Counted from the stretch's first letter, positions 24,604-33,450 are shown. The stretch is DNA of 64,000 nucleotides from Yoonia maritima (GCF_003003285.1 NZ_PVTP01000006.1:1-64000); one strand, 5' to 3'. The notes: generated by a model not told the origin, from the sequence alone. A program made the numbers and translations.

Positions 24604-25593
24604 ATGATTTCAAATATGCGCCGCCGCGTCTTTTCGGCACTCGCCATATCGGCCCTATTGTGCGCGCCTGTGGTGGCAACGGCCCAATCCGATCTGCCCG
24701 TTATTCGTGCTGCTGTTCTTAAGATTGGAACCGTCAACTGGGAACTCGACACGATTACCCGCAATGGTTTCGACACCGCGAACGGTTTTACTCTTGATGT
24801 CCAACCCTACGCCGACAACGGCGCGACCCGTGTTGCGTTAGAGGGCGGAGAGGCCGACGTCGCGGTTGCTGACTGGATCTGGGTTGCTCGGCAGCGCGCT
24901 GCGGGCAAAGACTATGTCTTTATCCCTTATTCTAAAGCGGTAGGCGGACTAGTCGTGCCCGCCGATAGCACCGCCCAAACATTGGCTGATCTTGCAGGTG
25001 GCAGCATTGGGATCGCGGGCGGACCAGTCGACAAAAGCTGGCTAATTCTTCGCGCATATGCGCAGCAAGAATACGGCATGGATCTTGCCGCAGAAACCGA
25101 ACAAGTCTTTGGCGCGCCACCTTTGATATTCCAAAGCGGTCTTTCGGGCGAAACCGACGGGGCGATCAACTTTTGGCATTTCCTAGCCAAGATGAAATCA
25201 GCCGGAATGCGTCAGTTGATTTCGGTCGAGGAAGCATCAGTCGCGCTTGGCCTCGATCCAGAGGTTCCACTGCTGGGCTACGTGATGAAAGAAAGCTTTA
25301 TCGCTGAAAACCCCGGCATTGCTGCCGCGCTATACGGTGCGTCGCGTGATGCAAAAGACCTTCTTGCCAGTGACGATGCCGCATGGGATGCCATCCGCCC
25401 GATGATGAACGCAAATAACGATGCCCAGTTCGAAGCACTACGCACCGATTTCCGCGCAGGTATCCCAAAGCCCGGCCCAGTAGACCCTTCAAGCGCAGAT
25501 AAAATGCTGCAGTTGATGGCAGAGCTTGGCGGTGAGCGGCTTGTTGGAGAGGCGACAACACTACCAGATGGTCTGTTTGCCGCGATCCAGTAA
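24604..25593 (+). CDS. ABC substrate-binding protein, SsuA/NMT1-like
   Basis: 329 residues with signal peptide (to about 28, VATAQ-SD), preceded by a GGAGGAAA site. Type II periplasmic-binding fold of the nitrate/taurine/sulphonate class: LKIGTVNWELDTITRNGFD, VALEGGEADVAVADWIWVARQ, GGSIGIAGGPVDKSWLILRAYAQ. Its own permease and ATPase follow without gaps, making a complete importer that is inserted between two parts of the PQQ-linked ABC system. The cargo is unknown; PQQ, a metallophore or a small organic anion are options. Confidence 0.85.
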   Translation: MISNMRRRVFSALAISALLCAPVVATAQSDLPVIRAAVLKIGTVNWELDTITRNGFDTANGFTLDVQPYADNGATRVALEGGEADVAVADWIWVARQRAAGKDYVFIPYSKAVGGLVVPADSTAQTLADLAGGSIGIAGGPVDKSWLILRAYAQQEYGMDLAAETEQVFGAPPLIFQSGLSGETDGAINFWHFLAKMKSAGMRQLISVEEASVALGLDPEVPLLGYVMKESFIAENPGIAAALYGASRDAKDLLASDDAAWDAIRPMMNANNDAQFEALRTDFRAGIPKPGPVDPSSADKMLQLMAELGGERLVGEATTLPDGLFAAIQ

Positions 25594-26330
25594 TGTCCGT
25601 TCGCGCCTTTTCGCTTTTGGGCCTTTTGGGGTTTTGGTTCTTGGTCGCTTGGATCGCGGCCGACCCGCTTGTGCTGCCAATGCCCCAAGAACTGTTCAGC
25701 CCTCTTTGGGCTGAACTGAAATCTGGTGAATTACTATTCCACCTTAGCAGAACCCTGATCCGCGTGATCTGGGCCTTTACCCTCGCGATGAGCCTTGGCT
25801 TGGCCTTGGGGTTGGTGATGGGCCTATTTCCACACGTGGATCGCTGGCTAGACCCTTGGCTGGTTGTGTTTCTTAACCTGCCGGCCCTGGTCCTGATTGT
25901 GCTGTGCTATCTGTGGATCGGCCTGAACGAAACGGCCGCAATCATCGCTGTAACCCTGAATAAAATTCCCAACGTCACAACGATCATTCGCGAAGGTGCG
26001 CGGTCACTTGATCCGAACCTAAAGGCGATGACGCAAGTGTTCCGCATGCGCAAACAAAGCGTCCTGCAACATGTGATCTTACCGCAACTTGCCCCATTTA
26101 TCGCAGGCGCTGCACGTTCGGGCATCGCGGTCATCTGGAAGATTGTTCTAGTGGTCGAATTTTTGGGGCGATCAAACGGTATCGGGTTCCAAATACACCT
26201 CTATTTTCAACTGTTCGATGTACGGTTGGTGCTCGTCTATGCGCTGTCATTCATCACAGTCATGCTGCTGGTCGAATGGCTTATCCTACAGCCATGGGAA
26301 AAGCGCGTTCGGCGCTGGAGGACAGCATGA
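25593..26330 (+). CDS. ABC permease, SsuC/TauC-like
   Basis: 245 residues with about six membrane helices and the EAA-like loop REGARSLDPNLKAMTQVFRM. Starts within the TAATG junction after the binding protein. Forms the channel of the importer with 24604 and 26327. Confidence 0.88.
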   Translation: MSVRAFSLLGLLGFWFLVAWIAADPLVLPMPQELFSPLWAELKSGELLFHLSRTLIRVIWAFTLAMSLGLALGLVMGLFPHVDRWLDPWLVVFLNLPALVLIVLCYLWIGLNETAAIIAVTLNKIPNVTTIIREGARSLDPNLKAMTQVFRMRKQSVLQHVILPQLAPFIAGAARSGIAVIWKIVLVVEFLGRSNGIGFQIHLYFQLFDVRLVLVYALSFITVMLLVEWLILQPWEKRVRRWRTA

Positions 26331-26935
26331 TTAGCGTCGATGTGCGGTCCAAATCCTATGGCGATGTTCCCGTTCTGCAGGACATCCAGTTTGACGTTGA
26401 ACAGGGACAGACAGTTGCCATCTTGGGGCCTTCAGGCATCGGTAAATCGACCCTATTGCGTCTGATCGCCGGGATTGACCCCAAGTTCGAAGGCACCGTC
26501 AGCAGGCCTAAGAACATGGCAATCGTCTTTCAAGAACCAACGTTGCTTTTGTGGCGTTCAGTCTTTGACAACATCCAATTGATACATCCAGAACTGAGCG
26601 AGAGCGCCGTACGCGAGGCCCTATCCGAGGTCGGATTGGCCGACAAAGCCGACCTATTCCCGGGCCAGCTATCGCTCGGCCAGCAGCGTCGGCTATCGCT
26701 TGCACGCGGTTTTGCCGGGAACCCGGATTTACTGATTATGGACGAACCATTCGTATCACTGGACGAAAAAACAGCCGATGAAATGCTAACCCTTACGGAA
26801 CGTCTGATCAGCAAAACCCAACCAGCGACAATATTCGTTACGCACGACACGACAGAGGCAGCCAGATTAGCCACCCAAATTCTGACCCTAGATGGTCAAC
26901 CAGCAACATTGAAAATTAAGGAGACACTCAAATGA
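26327..26935 (+). CDS. ABC ATPase, SsuB/TauB-like
   Basis: 202 residues, short for the class (usually 240-260) but with all motifs: Walker A GPSGIGKST, Q-loop VFQEPTLLLW, signature LSLGQQRR, Walker B LLIMDEPF and switch His in FVTHDTTEA. The start at 26327 overlaps the permease stop (ATGA) and follows GGAGG. Energises the importer 24604-26330. Confidence 0.9.
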   Translation: MISVDVRSKSYGDVPVLQDIQFDVEQGQTVAILGPSGIGKSTLLRLIAGIDPKFEGTVSRPKNMAIVFQEPTLLLWRSVFDNIQLIHPELSESAVREALSEVGLADKADLFPGQLSLGQQRRLSLARGFAGNPDLLIMDEPFVSLDEKTADEMLTLTERLISKTQPATIFVTHDTTEAARLATQILTLDGQPATLKIKETLK

Positions 26936-27357
26936 AGATTTTATCCATCCTTGCCGCGCTAACATTGGCAACACCGGTTGTGGCACATGATTTGGGCTTT
27001 GCCGGGTTATTGTCCAACAACAACAAAGAAGACCTCGAACCGCTAACCCTTTCCGTTGGGCAGCCAATTGCGGATGCCCCGCTGATGCTCAAATCCGGCA
27101 CCGCCTATGAAATCGAGATTGAGGCAGACGGAACAGGCGAACTTGCGCTTGAAGGTGCGGGTTTCTTTCGCGCGATCTGGATCAATGAGATCGTCATAAA
27201 TGGGATCGAAATTCGCCCACTGGGTGTCGACAGCATCGAATTCGACGAGGCAGGCACAGTGGAAATCGAATTCATCGCAATCAAACCGGGCCGCTATGAA
27301 TTGCGCCAACCCGGATCGACAGGCGATGGTCAACGCATCGAGATTGTGATCCAGTAA
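26932..27357 (+). CDS. Unknown acidic periplasmic protein between two ABC ATPases
   Basis: 141 residues with a clear signal peptide (to about residue 18, VVA-HD). The mature part reads as an all-beta, Ig/cupredoxin-like sandwich: YEIEIEADGTGELALEG (about 59-75), FFRAIWINEIVINGIEIRP, IEFDEAGTVEIEFIAIKPGRYEL. It has many Asp and Glu, one His near the mature N-terminus, and no cysteine, so a copper site of cupredoxin type is not present. Translation is coupled to the ATPase before it (ATGA) and the next ABC ATPase begins 4 bases later. No family recognised. Placement inside a lut-like cluster makes metal binding by the acidic face a possibility worth testing. Confidence 0.78.
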   Translation: MKILSILAALTLATPVVAHDLGFAGLLSNNNKEDLEPLTLSVGQPIADAPLMLKSGTAYEIEIEADGTGELALEGAGFFRAIWINEIVINGIEIRPLGVDSIEFDEAGTVEIEFIAIKPGRYELRQPGSTGDGQRIEIVIQ

Positions 27358-27360
27358 CTT

Positions 27361-28089
27361 ATGAGCACCCTAAGCGTACAAAATGTGACTTACCGTTATG
27401 GCGCAAAAACGGCGTTGGATGACGTCAGTTTTGAGCTAGAAAAAGGCCGCTTTTGTGCGCTGTTGGGACCGAATGGCGCGGGCAAATCAACGCTATTTTC
27501 CCTTTTGACACGGCTATTTGTGACAAAACAGGGAACCATAAGCGTCGCCGGACATGACCTCGCACGTGAACCCCGTGCAGCGTTGGCCAAGATCGGCGTC
27601 GTGTTTCAACAACAGACGCTCGATTTGGATATGTCGGTTGTCCAAAACTTAAGGTATTTTGCCGCGTTGCAGGGCCTTTCGGGGCGCGCGGCCCAGCGCA
27701 ACATCGACGCCGCGCTTGATCGTCTGTCGATGCGTGAACGGGCCAAAGAAAAGGCGCGCAGCCTAAACGGCGGTCACCGTCGCCGCATGGAAATCGCCCG
27801 CGCGCTTATCCATGAACCAGAGGTATTGCTACTGGATGAGGCCACCGTCGGCTTAGACACCGCAACGCGGCAAGCCATCACCCAACATGTGCATGACCTC
27901 GCTGATGACGGTTTATTGGTTTTCTGGGCGACCCATCTTGTTGACGAAATTCAAGACAATGACGACGTGGTGGTTCTGCACAAGGGGCGCATCCTTGCCC
28001 ATGACAATGCCCGTAAAATCGCCAGAGATGGCACGTTGATCGATGCATTCATGCACATGACCGACACCACACCAGAGCCAAGCCTATGA
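27361..28089 (+). CDS. ABC ATPase, PQQ-dependent alcohol dehydrogenase system (LutE-like)
   Basis: 242 residues. Walker A GPNGAGKST, Q-loop VFQQQTLDLDMSV, an altered signature LNGGHRRR in place of LSGGQ, Walker B VLLLDEATVGLD, and switch His in WATHLVDE. It belongs to the drug/polysaccharide-exporter class that pairs with ABC-2 permeases, and resembles the ATPase of PQQ-linked ABC systems (lut/ped clusters). Overlaps the permease start (ATGA). Confidence 0.9.
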   Translation: MSTLSVQNVTYRYGAKTALDDVSFELEKGRFCALLGPNGAGKSTLFSLLTRLFVTKQGTISVAGHDLAREPRAALAKIGVVFQQQTLDLDMSVVQNLRYFAALQGLSGRAAQRNIDAALDRLSMRERAKEKARSLNGGHRRRMEIARALIHEPEVLLLDEATVGLDTATRQAITQHVHDLADDGLLVFWATHLVDEIQDNDDVVVLHKGRILAHDNARKIARDGTLIDAFMHMTDTTPEPSL

Positions 28090-28889
28090 AGCCGTATCTT
28101 GTTTCACTGTGGGCCATCACCCTGCGCGAGGCGATGCGCTTTGTGAACCAGCGGTCACGGTTTTTGGCAGCACTGGTTAGGCCACTGGTCTGGCTCATGG
28201 TCTTCGCCGCAGGTTTCCGAGCGGCATTGGGGTTATCGATCATTCCACCCTACCAAACCTACATCACCTATGAGGTCTACATCGTGCCCGGCCTATGTGG
28301 CATGATCCAGCTTTTTAACGGGATGCAATCGTCACTTAGCCTCGTTTACGACCGCGAGATGGGGTCAATGCGGCTACTCCTAACCAGCCCGCTTCCTCGT
28401 TGGTGGCTATTATTTAGCAAACTTATGGCCGGAGTCGCAGTGTCCATTTTACAGGTCTACGCATTCCTCGCTATCGCAGCGATGTTCGGGATCACGCTGC
28501 CAGTGATGGGCTATGTTTACGTCTTCCCAACCCTCATTCTCAGTGGCCTGATGCTGGGTGCACTGGGGCTGCTAATCTCATCAACCATCAAACAGCTAGA
28601 GAATTTTGCAGGCGTCATGAACTTCGTTATCTTCCCGATGTTCTTTATGTCGAGCGCGCTTTATCCACTTTGGAAAATGGCAGAAAGCTCTCCACTACTA
28701 CGCGACATCTGCGCCCTAAACCCATTCACCCATGCCGTCGAATTGATACGTTTTGCAATGTACGAACAATTCAACGGAACAGCCCTGCTTTGGGTCATCT
28801 TGGCATTTATCATTTTCCTATGTGGCAGCTTAGTCGGCTATGATCCCGCGGCTGGGTTAAGGCGATCGCGACGCCCGAACGGGCCGTAA
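28086..28889 (+). CDS. ABC-2 type permease, PQQ-linked alcohol system (LutF/PedC-like)
   Basis: 267 residues with about six membrane helices in ABC-2 arrangement (VRPLVWLMVFAAGFRAALGL, GLCGMIQLFNGMQSSLSLVYDREMG, FPMFFMSSALYPLWKM). Last gene of the operon starting at 22397. The ABC-2 class usually exports, but in lut clusters the equivalent pair is needed for lanthanide use; direction of transport is unsettled. Confidence 0.9.
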   Translation: MKPYLVSLWAITLREAMRFVNQRSRFLAALVRPLVWLMVFAAGFRAALGLSIIPPYQTYITYEVYIVPGLCGMIQLFNGMQSSLSLVYDREMGSMRLLLTSPLPRWWLLFSKLMAGVAVSILQVYAFLAIAAMFGITLPVMGYVYVFPTLILSGLMLGALGLLISSTIKQLENFAGVMNFVIFPMFFMSSALYPLWKMAESSPLLRDICALNPFTHAVELIRFAMYEQFNGTALLWVILAFIIFLCGSLVGYDPAAGLRRSRRPNGP

Positions 28890-29052
28890 GCATAGCAATC
28901 CGTCACATCACTACCCATTTGCAACGATGCCTACGCCATTTCCCCGAGATATGCGCGAGCGGATTTTCTATATTTTAAGGCATCGCCTGAGATCTAGAAG
29001 TTGCTGGCCCAACTTCGCTATAAAGATTATCCCACAAATCTGTTAAGCCGTG

Positions 29053-29078
29053 GGAACCATAGTTTACCGTCGTGCGTT
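29053..29078 (+). promoter_or_regulatory. EcfG-type stress promoter before sensor kinase
   Basis: GGAAC (29053-29057), 17-base spacer, CGTT (29075-29078), about 46 bases before the kinase ATG. This matches the alphaproteobacterial EcfG consensus (GGAAC-N16/17-CGTT) and shows that the kinase belongs to the stress regulon. The 28890-29052 stretch before it holds nothing else that I can name. Confidence 0.8.
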
Positions 29079-29123
29079 CACCTCGGATGCTGTTATCAAA
29101 ATACAACAAATAGGCACAACTAC

Positions 29124-30848
29124 ATGATGAACGTACTCCGCGCCGCCAGGTCAGCTTTGGACAAATTGGGCGTTCGGTTCGCCGTCGTGCTTGCGGTCGC
29201 TCTTTTGCCTTTGACAATCGTGTCTGTGCTGCGCTCACAAAGCGTCATTAGCGAAGCGCGCTCTCAGTCCGAGGCGGCGCTGGACGGCGAGACGCTTCGC
29301 GTGGTTTCACGTGAGCTCGCGTTGATCGAAGAAGCGAAGGGTGCCGCCATTGCGTTAGCGGAAGTTATACCACAGCTTATGGCGAACCCCGAAAGCTGCA
29401 TGACATCGATGAAACGTATCGTAGACGCGCAGCCTTTTTCGTTCGCAGGCTACTACGATTTGACCGGTTACATTGCCTGTTCAAACGCTGACGCACCATT
29501 TAGCATTGGCTTGACTGAAGATCTTAAAGCGCAAATTTCCGACCCACGGACGACGGTTTTAGTCAATAGGGATGCACCCGTTTCGGGGACTTCGGTTCTA
29601 TATGCGACCTCTCCTATGTATAACGAAGACACCGAAGAATTGACTGGGTTTGCTGCGGTATCGGTACCCCACCAGGCGCTGGCAGCTGCATCAGAAAAAT
29701 TCACTGGCAACGTTGCATTTTTGACCCTGAACTGGGACGGTCAAATCCTGACGTCCACTATGCCCTTAGACCGTGCCGATCAGGTGCTTCCCATTGACGG
29801 CGAAATTATTGATTACCTAGGTCGACTAGAGCCATTCACCCGCAAAGACCGCACGGGCGTGTTGCGAACTTATTCTGTTGTGCCAATCTTAAATGGGCAG
29901 ATTTACGCGCTAGGCACCTGGCCAGAGGCAAGCATCAGCAAAAACAATTTCTACATGAGCAGCCCGGGCATGTTCCCAGCGCTTATGTGGTTGGCAAGTT
30001 TAGCTGTTGCATGGTTTGCGTCGTCATTGCTGGTCACGGGCCATGTGTTGCGACTGCGCAATGCGATGCGCAGCTTTACCCAAGACCGCAGTCCCACGGA
30101 CATAGCCAGCTTTCGTAATGCACCGCAAGAATTGCGCGAGGTCGCGCAAGCACATGCTGATATGACCGATCAGTTGATGCGTGACGAAGCGTTATTAGAA
30201 GACACTGTGCGGCAAAAAGAGGTTTTGTTGCGCGAGGTCCATCACCGCGTGAAAAACAACCTTCAGCTCATTGCGTCGATCATGAATATGCAGATGCGCG
30301 GATCGAAATCTCCCGAAGTGCATCAGTTGATGCGTGGGCTACATGACCGCGTTATTAGCCTAGCGACGATCCACCGTGGTCTATATCAAACCACGGGTCT
30401 TGCCGATGTGCGGGTCGATGAATTGCTTGCTGAAATTGTGCAACAGGTTGTGCGCATCGGTGCAGTCGACCACAAAGCCATTGAGGTGAAAACTCAGCTG
30501 GACGAGTTACACTTAAACCCAGATCAAGCTGTACCGCTTTCACTGATGGTCACAGAGGCGTTGACCAACGCGCTTAAGTATATTGGCGCACAGGAAGGCC
30601 AGCAGCCAAAGCTAACAGTTGAATTAAGATCGCTTGATGGTGACATGGCAGAAGTACTGGTGAAGAATACTTTGCCATCGGTTGTGGCACCACCAGAAAA
30701 AATTGAGTCGACAGGGTTGGGCAGTCAGCTGTTAGAGGCGTTTTGCCAGCAGCTTTATGGTGAAATGGAAAAATCTGATGATGGTAAATGGTTTACCGTC
30801 AAGGTTGGCTTTCCTGTCGAAGAATTAACACCCAAGCCAGGAGAATAG
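29124..30848 (+). CDS. HisKA_2-family membrane sensor kinase of the general stress response
   Basis: 574 residues from ATG at 29124. Two membrane helices (about 18-38 and 285-305) flank a periplasmic Cache-like domain with ESCMTSM and YIACSN cysteines that may pair. The cytoplasmic part has a short HAMP-like linker and the HisKA_2 phospho-acceptor motif EVHHRVKNNLQLIASIMNMQ, followed by an ATPase domain (EALTNALKYIG, STGLGSQLLEAF). HisKA_2/HWE kinases phosphorylate PhyR in alphaproteobacteria. The nearby phyR-nepR-ecfG locus and the EcfG promoter upstream support a PhyK-like role. Confidence 0.88.
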   Translation: MMNVLRAARSALDKLGVRFAVVLAVALLPLTIVSVLRSQSVISEARSQSEAALDGETLRVVSRELALIEEAKGAAIALAEVIPQLMANPESCMTSMKRIVDAQPFSFAGYYDLTGYIACSNADAPFSIGLTEDLKAQISDPRTTVLVNRDAPVSGTSVLYATSPMYNEDTEELTGFAAVSVPHQALAAASEKFTGNVAFLTLNWDGQILTSTMPLDRADQVLPIDGEIIDYLGRLEPFTRKDRTGVLRTYSVVPILNGQIYALGTWPEASISKNNFYMSSPGMFPALMWLASLAVAWFASSLLVTGHVLRLRNAMRSFTQDRSPTDIASFRNAPQELREVAQAHADMTDQLMRDEALLEDTVRQKEVLLREVHHRVKNNLQLIASIMNMQMRGSKSPEVHQLMRGLHDRVISLATIHRGLYQTTGLADVRVDELLAEIVQQVVRIGAVDHKAIEVKTQLDELHLNPDQAVPLSLMVTEALTNALKYIGAQEGQQPKLTVELRSLDGDMAEVLVKNTLPSVVAPPEKIESTGLGSQLLEAFCQQLYGEMEKSDDGKWFTVKVGFPVEELTPKPGE

Positions 30849-30883
30849 AAAAAGGGCGGCACGCTGAACGTGCCGCCCTTTTT
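30849..30883. terminator. Bidirectional terminator
   Basis: A 13-base perfect stem (AAAGGGCGGCACG, 30851-30863, with its complement at 30869-30881), loop CTGAA, with A-tract on the left and T-tract on the right. It sits between the convergent kinase and YtjA-like genes and can stop transcription in both directions. Confidence 0.93.
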
Positions 30884-30905
30884 AAGGTCTTCTATGGCGC
30901 ATTGC

Positions 30906-31079
30906 TTAGACTGGCGGACGACCTCGTACCGCGCGTGCAATCATTGTCACCACGAACAGTACCAAGAAGATCAGAAATAAGATTTTTGCGATACCAGCAG
31001 ATGCGCCAGCAATACCGCCAAAACCAAGTGCTGCTGCGATCAGCGCCACAACAAGAAAAGTAAGTGCCCAAGTTAGCAT
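30906..31079 (-). CDS. DUF1328/YtjA-like small membrane protein
   Basis: 57 residues: [40 protein letters not shown], then [17 protein letters not shown]. Two membrane helices with Gly/Ala-rich turn, typical of the YtjA/DUF1328 family of stress-induced inner membrane peptides. GAAGGAG precedes the ATG, and an EcfG-type promoter lies about 45 bases upstream. Function of the family is unknown. Confidence 0.92.
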   Translation of the reverse strand: MLTWALTFLVVALIAAALGFGGIAGASAGIAKILFLIFLVLFVVTMIARAVRGRPPV

Positions 31080-31124
31080 TGTCTTTCTCCTTCAAGAAAA
31101 TTTCGTTTGTCTTTGTGATAAGAC

Positions 31125-31149
31125 AACCGCTGAAGGTGGATTTGGTTCC
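31125..31149 (-). promoter_or_regulatory. EcfG-type promoter for the YtjA-like gene
   Basis: On the minus strand GGAAC (31149-31145), 16-base spacer, GGTT (31128-31125). The spacing and core match EcfG promoters elsewhere in this window; the -10 has G in place of C at its first base. Confidence 0.7.
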
Positions 31150-31171
31150 AAAGAAAGCGAGTACTGCTTTA

Positions 31172-32728
31172 CTAAACAAGTTCCTCTGGCGCGCCCGGAA
31201 CGACCAGCCCATATGCCTTTGCTGGGGCTAAGGCGTAAGGAACAATAAACCCGGAACGCGTTTCTGGCGATTGCGTGGCATTGTCTATCGCTAGTTTCTT
31301 CCAATGATCAAACGCAGAGCCAATATCGTAAAATTCAGGTCCAGCAGTATCGTGTAACCAGTGGCCCAAGACTTTGCGCCGCACTGCTTCGACATCTGGC
31401 TTGTTTGTTAAAACCACGCCGGCCTCGGCATCCCATTTCATGCTACGCCCGTTCAGATTAGCCGAAGACACGATCGCAGATGTGTCATCAAAAACAGACA
31501 CTTTTGCATGCACGTAAATGATGGGTGCACCGGATAATGCGGCCCTAGCCATATCTTGGTCGCTATCCGTCGGGCGTCTGGGCTGCACTGGGCTCACCGC
31601 CAAAAACCGATCACCAAATGCCCGGCGAACCCTGCGAATTGCGCGCGCCTGAAGGTATTCACCAAAGCGGGCATCAACGCCCCGCGACGCTTCAAACGCA
31701 ATGTCTTCGGGCGCAGCGGGTAGCAGCAACAACAGCTTTAGGTCAGGATTATCACGCCCTGCCTTTGCCAAAGCCGATGCAATACGCCGATCGCGAAAGA
31801 ACTGAGTTTCCAAATAGATCAGCTGTTTCGCAGCTTTAATTTGGCGCAAATGTTCCTGCAACAAATCGTCAGCGATATTGTCAGGTGCCAAGGCGAAGGT
31901 GTTATTCTTCCATTTCCGCGACAGGGTCCGCAAGAACATCGAATTCGTTTGAGGTAATTCAGATGTGCCAGCAATCGTATCCGGCAAGCTTTGCAAAAAT
32001 GCAGACGCGTCTCGCGCGACTGCCTTGTCACGAATTATCAGTTGTACATCGTGCCAAGTGTCTTGCGCGGGTTGATCGTGTTTCTGATCGTCATAGCGTC
32101 GATCATTCAGATCAAGCCCACCGACATAGGTTGTCGCACCATCGAACACCGCCATTTTATGATGAAGTGTAACCGGGTTAAGCGAGGGCAGCACCTTAGG
32201 GCGCACGCATACTTTACCGTCAATCAGATCAAGCACGGGTTCCAAACCCGGCGCATCACTTAAGGCGCTGGCAGGGTCTGAATTTTCGTTCATTTGTTCT
32301 GCGATTTCACGCAGTTTTTGGCGGGTCTTAGGAGCAAATAGCATACGTGGAACGATCCCGCCTACTGCCGGGTGCAATTGGCGACGCACCATCAGCATTG
32401 CGGCACCCGGTTCGGTCTTATCGTTCAGAGCCTGTAAGATTCGGATGCTTTTTGATCCGGACCGATGCAGATCATATCCGACGATGGGGTCGAAATCAGA
32501 CAGCAGCAATTCAATTGAAACCCCACGGTTCAACGTTGCGACAATTAAATCTGCCCAGTCTGTCCCAACCTGTAGTGCATCGGTGGACCGTAGTTTTGTT
32601 GTCGGGTCAAAAATGCGGAACCCAAGTTCGATCTTGCGTTCCGCAGCAAGAAACAGCGCCTCAAATGCGGGGTATGCTTCTTTGGCGGTGACAAGAACGG
32701 TTACGCCACCCGCATTATCGGCCGTCAC
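31172..32728 (-). CDS. Phospholipase D-like (HKD) protein
   Basis: 518 residues. Two HKD half-sites: HHKMAVFDGATTYVGGLDLN (about 190-210) and HAKVSVFDDTSAIVSSANLNGRS (quoted in part; about 415-435). Both have His, Lys and Asp, so phosphodiesterase or transphosphatidylase activity is likely. No signal peptide is seen. The gene follows ecfG after 1 base with a GTG start and no obvious ribosome-binding site, which points to translational coupling within nepR-ecfG-pld. It may remodel membrane lipid under stress; substrate unknown. Confidence 0.85.
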   Translation of the reverse strand: MTADNAGGVTVLVTAKEAYPAFEALFLAAERKIELGFRIFDPTTKLRSTDALQVGTDWADLIVATLNRGVSIELLLSDFDPIVGYDLHRSGSKSIRILQALNDKTEPGAAMLMVRRQLHPAVGGIVPRMLFAPKTRQKLREIAEQMNENSDPASALSDAPGLEPVLDLIDGKVCVRPKVLPSLNPVTLHHKMAVFDGATTYVGGLDLNDRRYDDQKHDQPAQDTWHDVQLIIRDKAVARDASAFLQSLPDTIAGTSELPQTNSMFLRTLSRKWKNNTFALAPDNIADDLLQEHLRQIKAAKQLIYLETQFFRDRRIASALAKAGRDNPDLKLLLLLPAAPEDIAFEASRGVDARFGEYLQARAIRRVRRAFGDRFLAVSPVQPRRPTDSDQDMARAALSGAPIIYVHAKVSVFDDTSAIVSSANLNGRSMKWDAEAGVVLTNKPDVEAVRRKVLGHWLHDTAGPEFYDIGSAFDHWKKLAIDNATQSPETRSGFIVPYALAPAKAYGLVVPGAPEELV

Positions 32729-32729
32729 G

Positions 32730-33317
32730 TTAGGCGCGCCTAACTGGAAGATGCGCAGTCAGCACAGCCATAGTTCCGGAATCCGTCAGCTCCATTGAAT
32801 CTTCATCTGATAGATCAAGCAGTTCTACCAACCGTTGACGCGCACGGTTTACACGACTTTTCATCGTGCCTGTCGCAACGCCACACATTTCTGCGGCTTC
32901 TTGATAAGCAAACCCAGATGCACCGACCAAAGTTATCGCCTCGCGTTGTTCATCAGGCAGCTGGTTAAACGCGACAAGAAAGTCAGTCATCGCAAGTGCA
33001 CCGTCATGTTCTGGTTTAACAGACATTGTCGCTGCAAAGTGCCCGTCTGTATCCATAACTTCGCGACGCGTTTTACGGTGATTTGTATAGTAAGTGTTGC
33101 GCAAGATCGTGAACAACCAGGCACGCATGTTTGTGCCCTTTTCAAACGATCCAATCGATTTCCAAGCCTTCATCACCGTGTCTTGGACAAGATCGTCAGC
33201 AGTTGCCGAATTGCGGCATAAGCTTAATGCAAAGGCGCGCAGCACACCCATGTGCGTGACCAGTTCGTCACGGGGATCCATCGATCCCTCAAAGTCACTT
33301 TGTACCATTCTGGTCAT
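32730..33317 (-). CDS. ecfG: ECF sigma factor of the general stress response
   Basis: 195 residues. Sigma region 2 (LVTHMGVLRAFALSLCRNSATADDLVQDTVMKAW in part, FEKGTNMRAWLFTILRNTYY) and region 4 (LPDEQREAITLVGASGFAYQEAAEMC, TMKSRVNRARQRLVELL). This is the EcfG/SigT class directing the alphaproteobacterial stress regulon. Its start overlaps the end of nepR by 23 bases and has GAGGG just upstream. ATGs at 33308 and 33281 are possible shorter starts. NepR is its anti-sigma factor; PhyR is encoded divergently. Confidence 0.95.
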   Translation of the reverse strand: MTRMVQSDFEGSMDPRDELVTHMGVLRAFALSLCRNSATADDLVQDTVMKAWKSIGSFEKGTNMRAWLFTILRNTYYTNHRKTRREVMDTDGHFAATMSVKPEHDGALAMTDFLVAFNQLPDEQREAITLVGASGFAYQEAAEMCGVATGTMKSRVNRARQRLVELLDLSDEDSMELTDSGTMAVLTAHLPVRRA

Positions 33318-33450
33318 CCTGATCCCTCAGTTGGGCCAGCAGCGCGATAAGCTCTGTTGGTAGTTCCTCTGATGCCTTGTCGTCGAACGCTCGGCGAAGA
33401 TTTTCTTTGATCAGGTTGTCCGCCCGACTTTCTCTCTTGTCTTTGTTCAT
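33295..33450 (-). CDS. nepR: NepR anti-sigma factor
   Basis: 51 residues, too short for many gene finders. MNKDKRESRADNLIKENLRR leads into AFDDKASEELPTELIALLAQ and LRDQDDQNGTK. The two helices and the ENLRRAFDD...LPTELIALLAQL pattern are diagnostic of NepR, which holds EcfG inactive until phosphorylated PhyR binds NepR. AGAGG lies about 7 bases before the ATG. First gene of the nepR-ecfG-pld unit, driven by the palindromic EcfG promoter. Confidence 0.95.
   Translation of the reverse strand: MNKDKRESRADNLIKENLRRAFDDKASEELPTELIALLAQLRDQDDQNGTK

Noticed and set aside
26932-27357. Cupredoxin or lanmodulin-like identity for the 141-residue protein
   Set aside because: No Cys/Met copper ligand set and no DxDxDG EF-hand loop; only a general acidic beta-sandwich impression remains.
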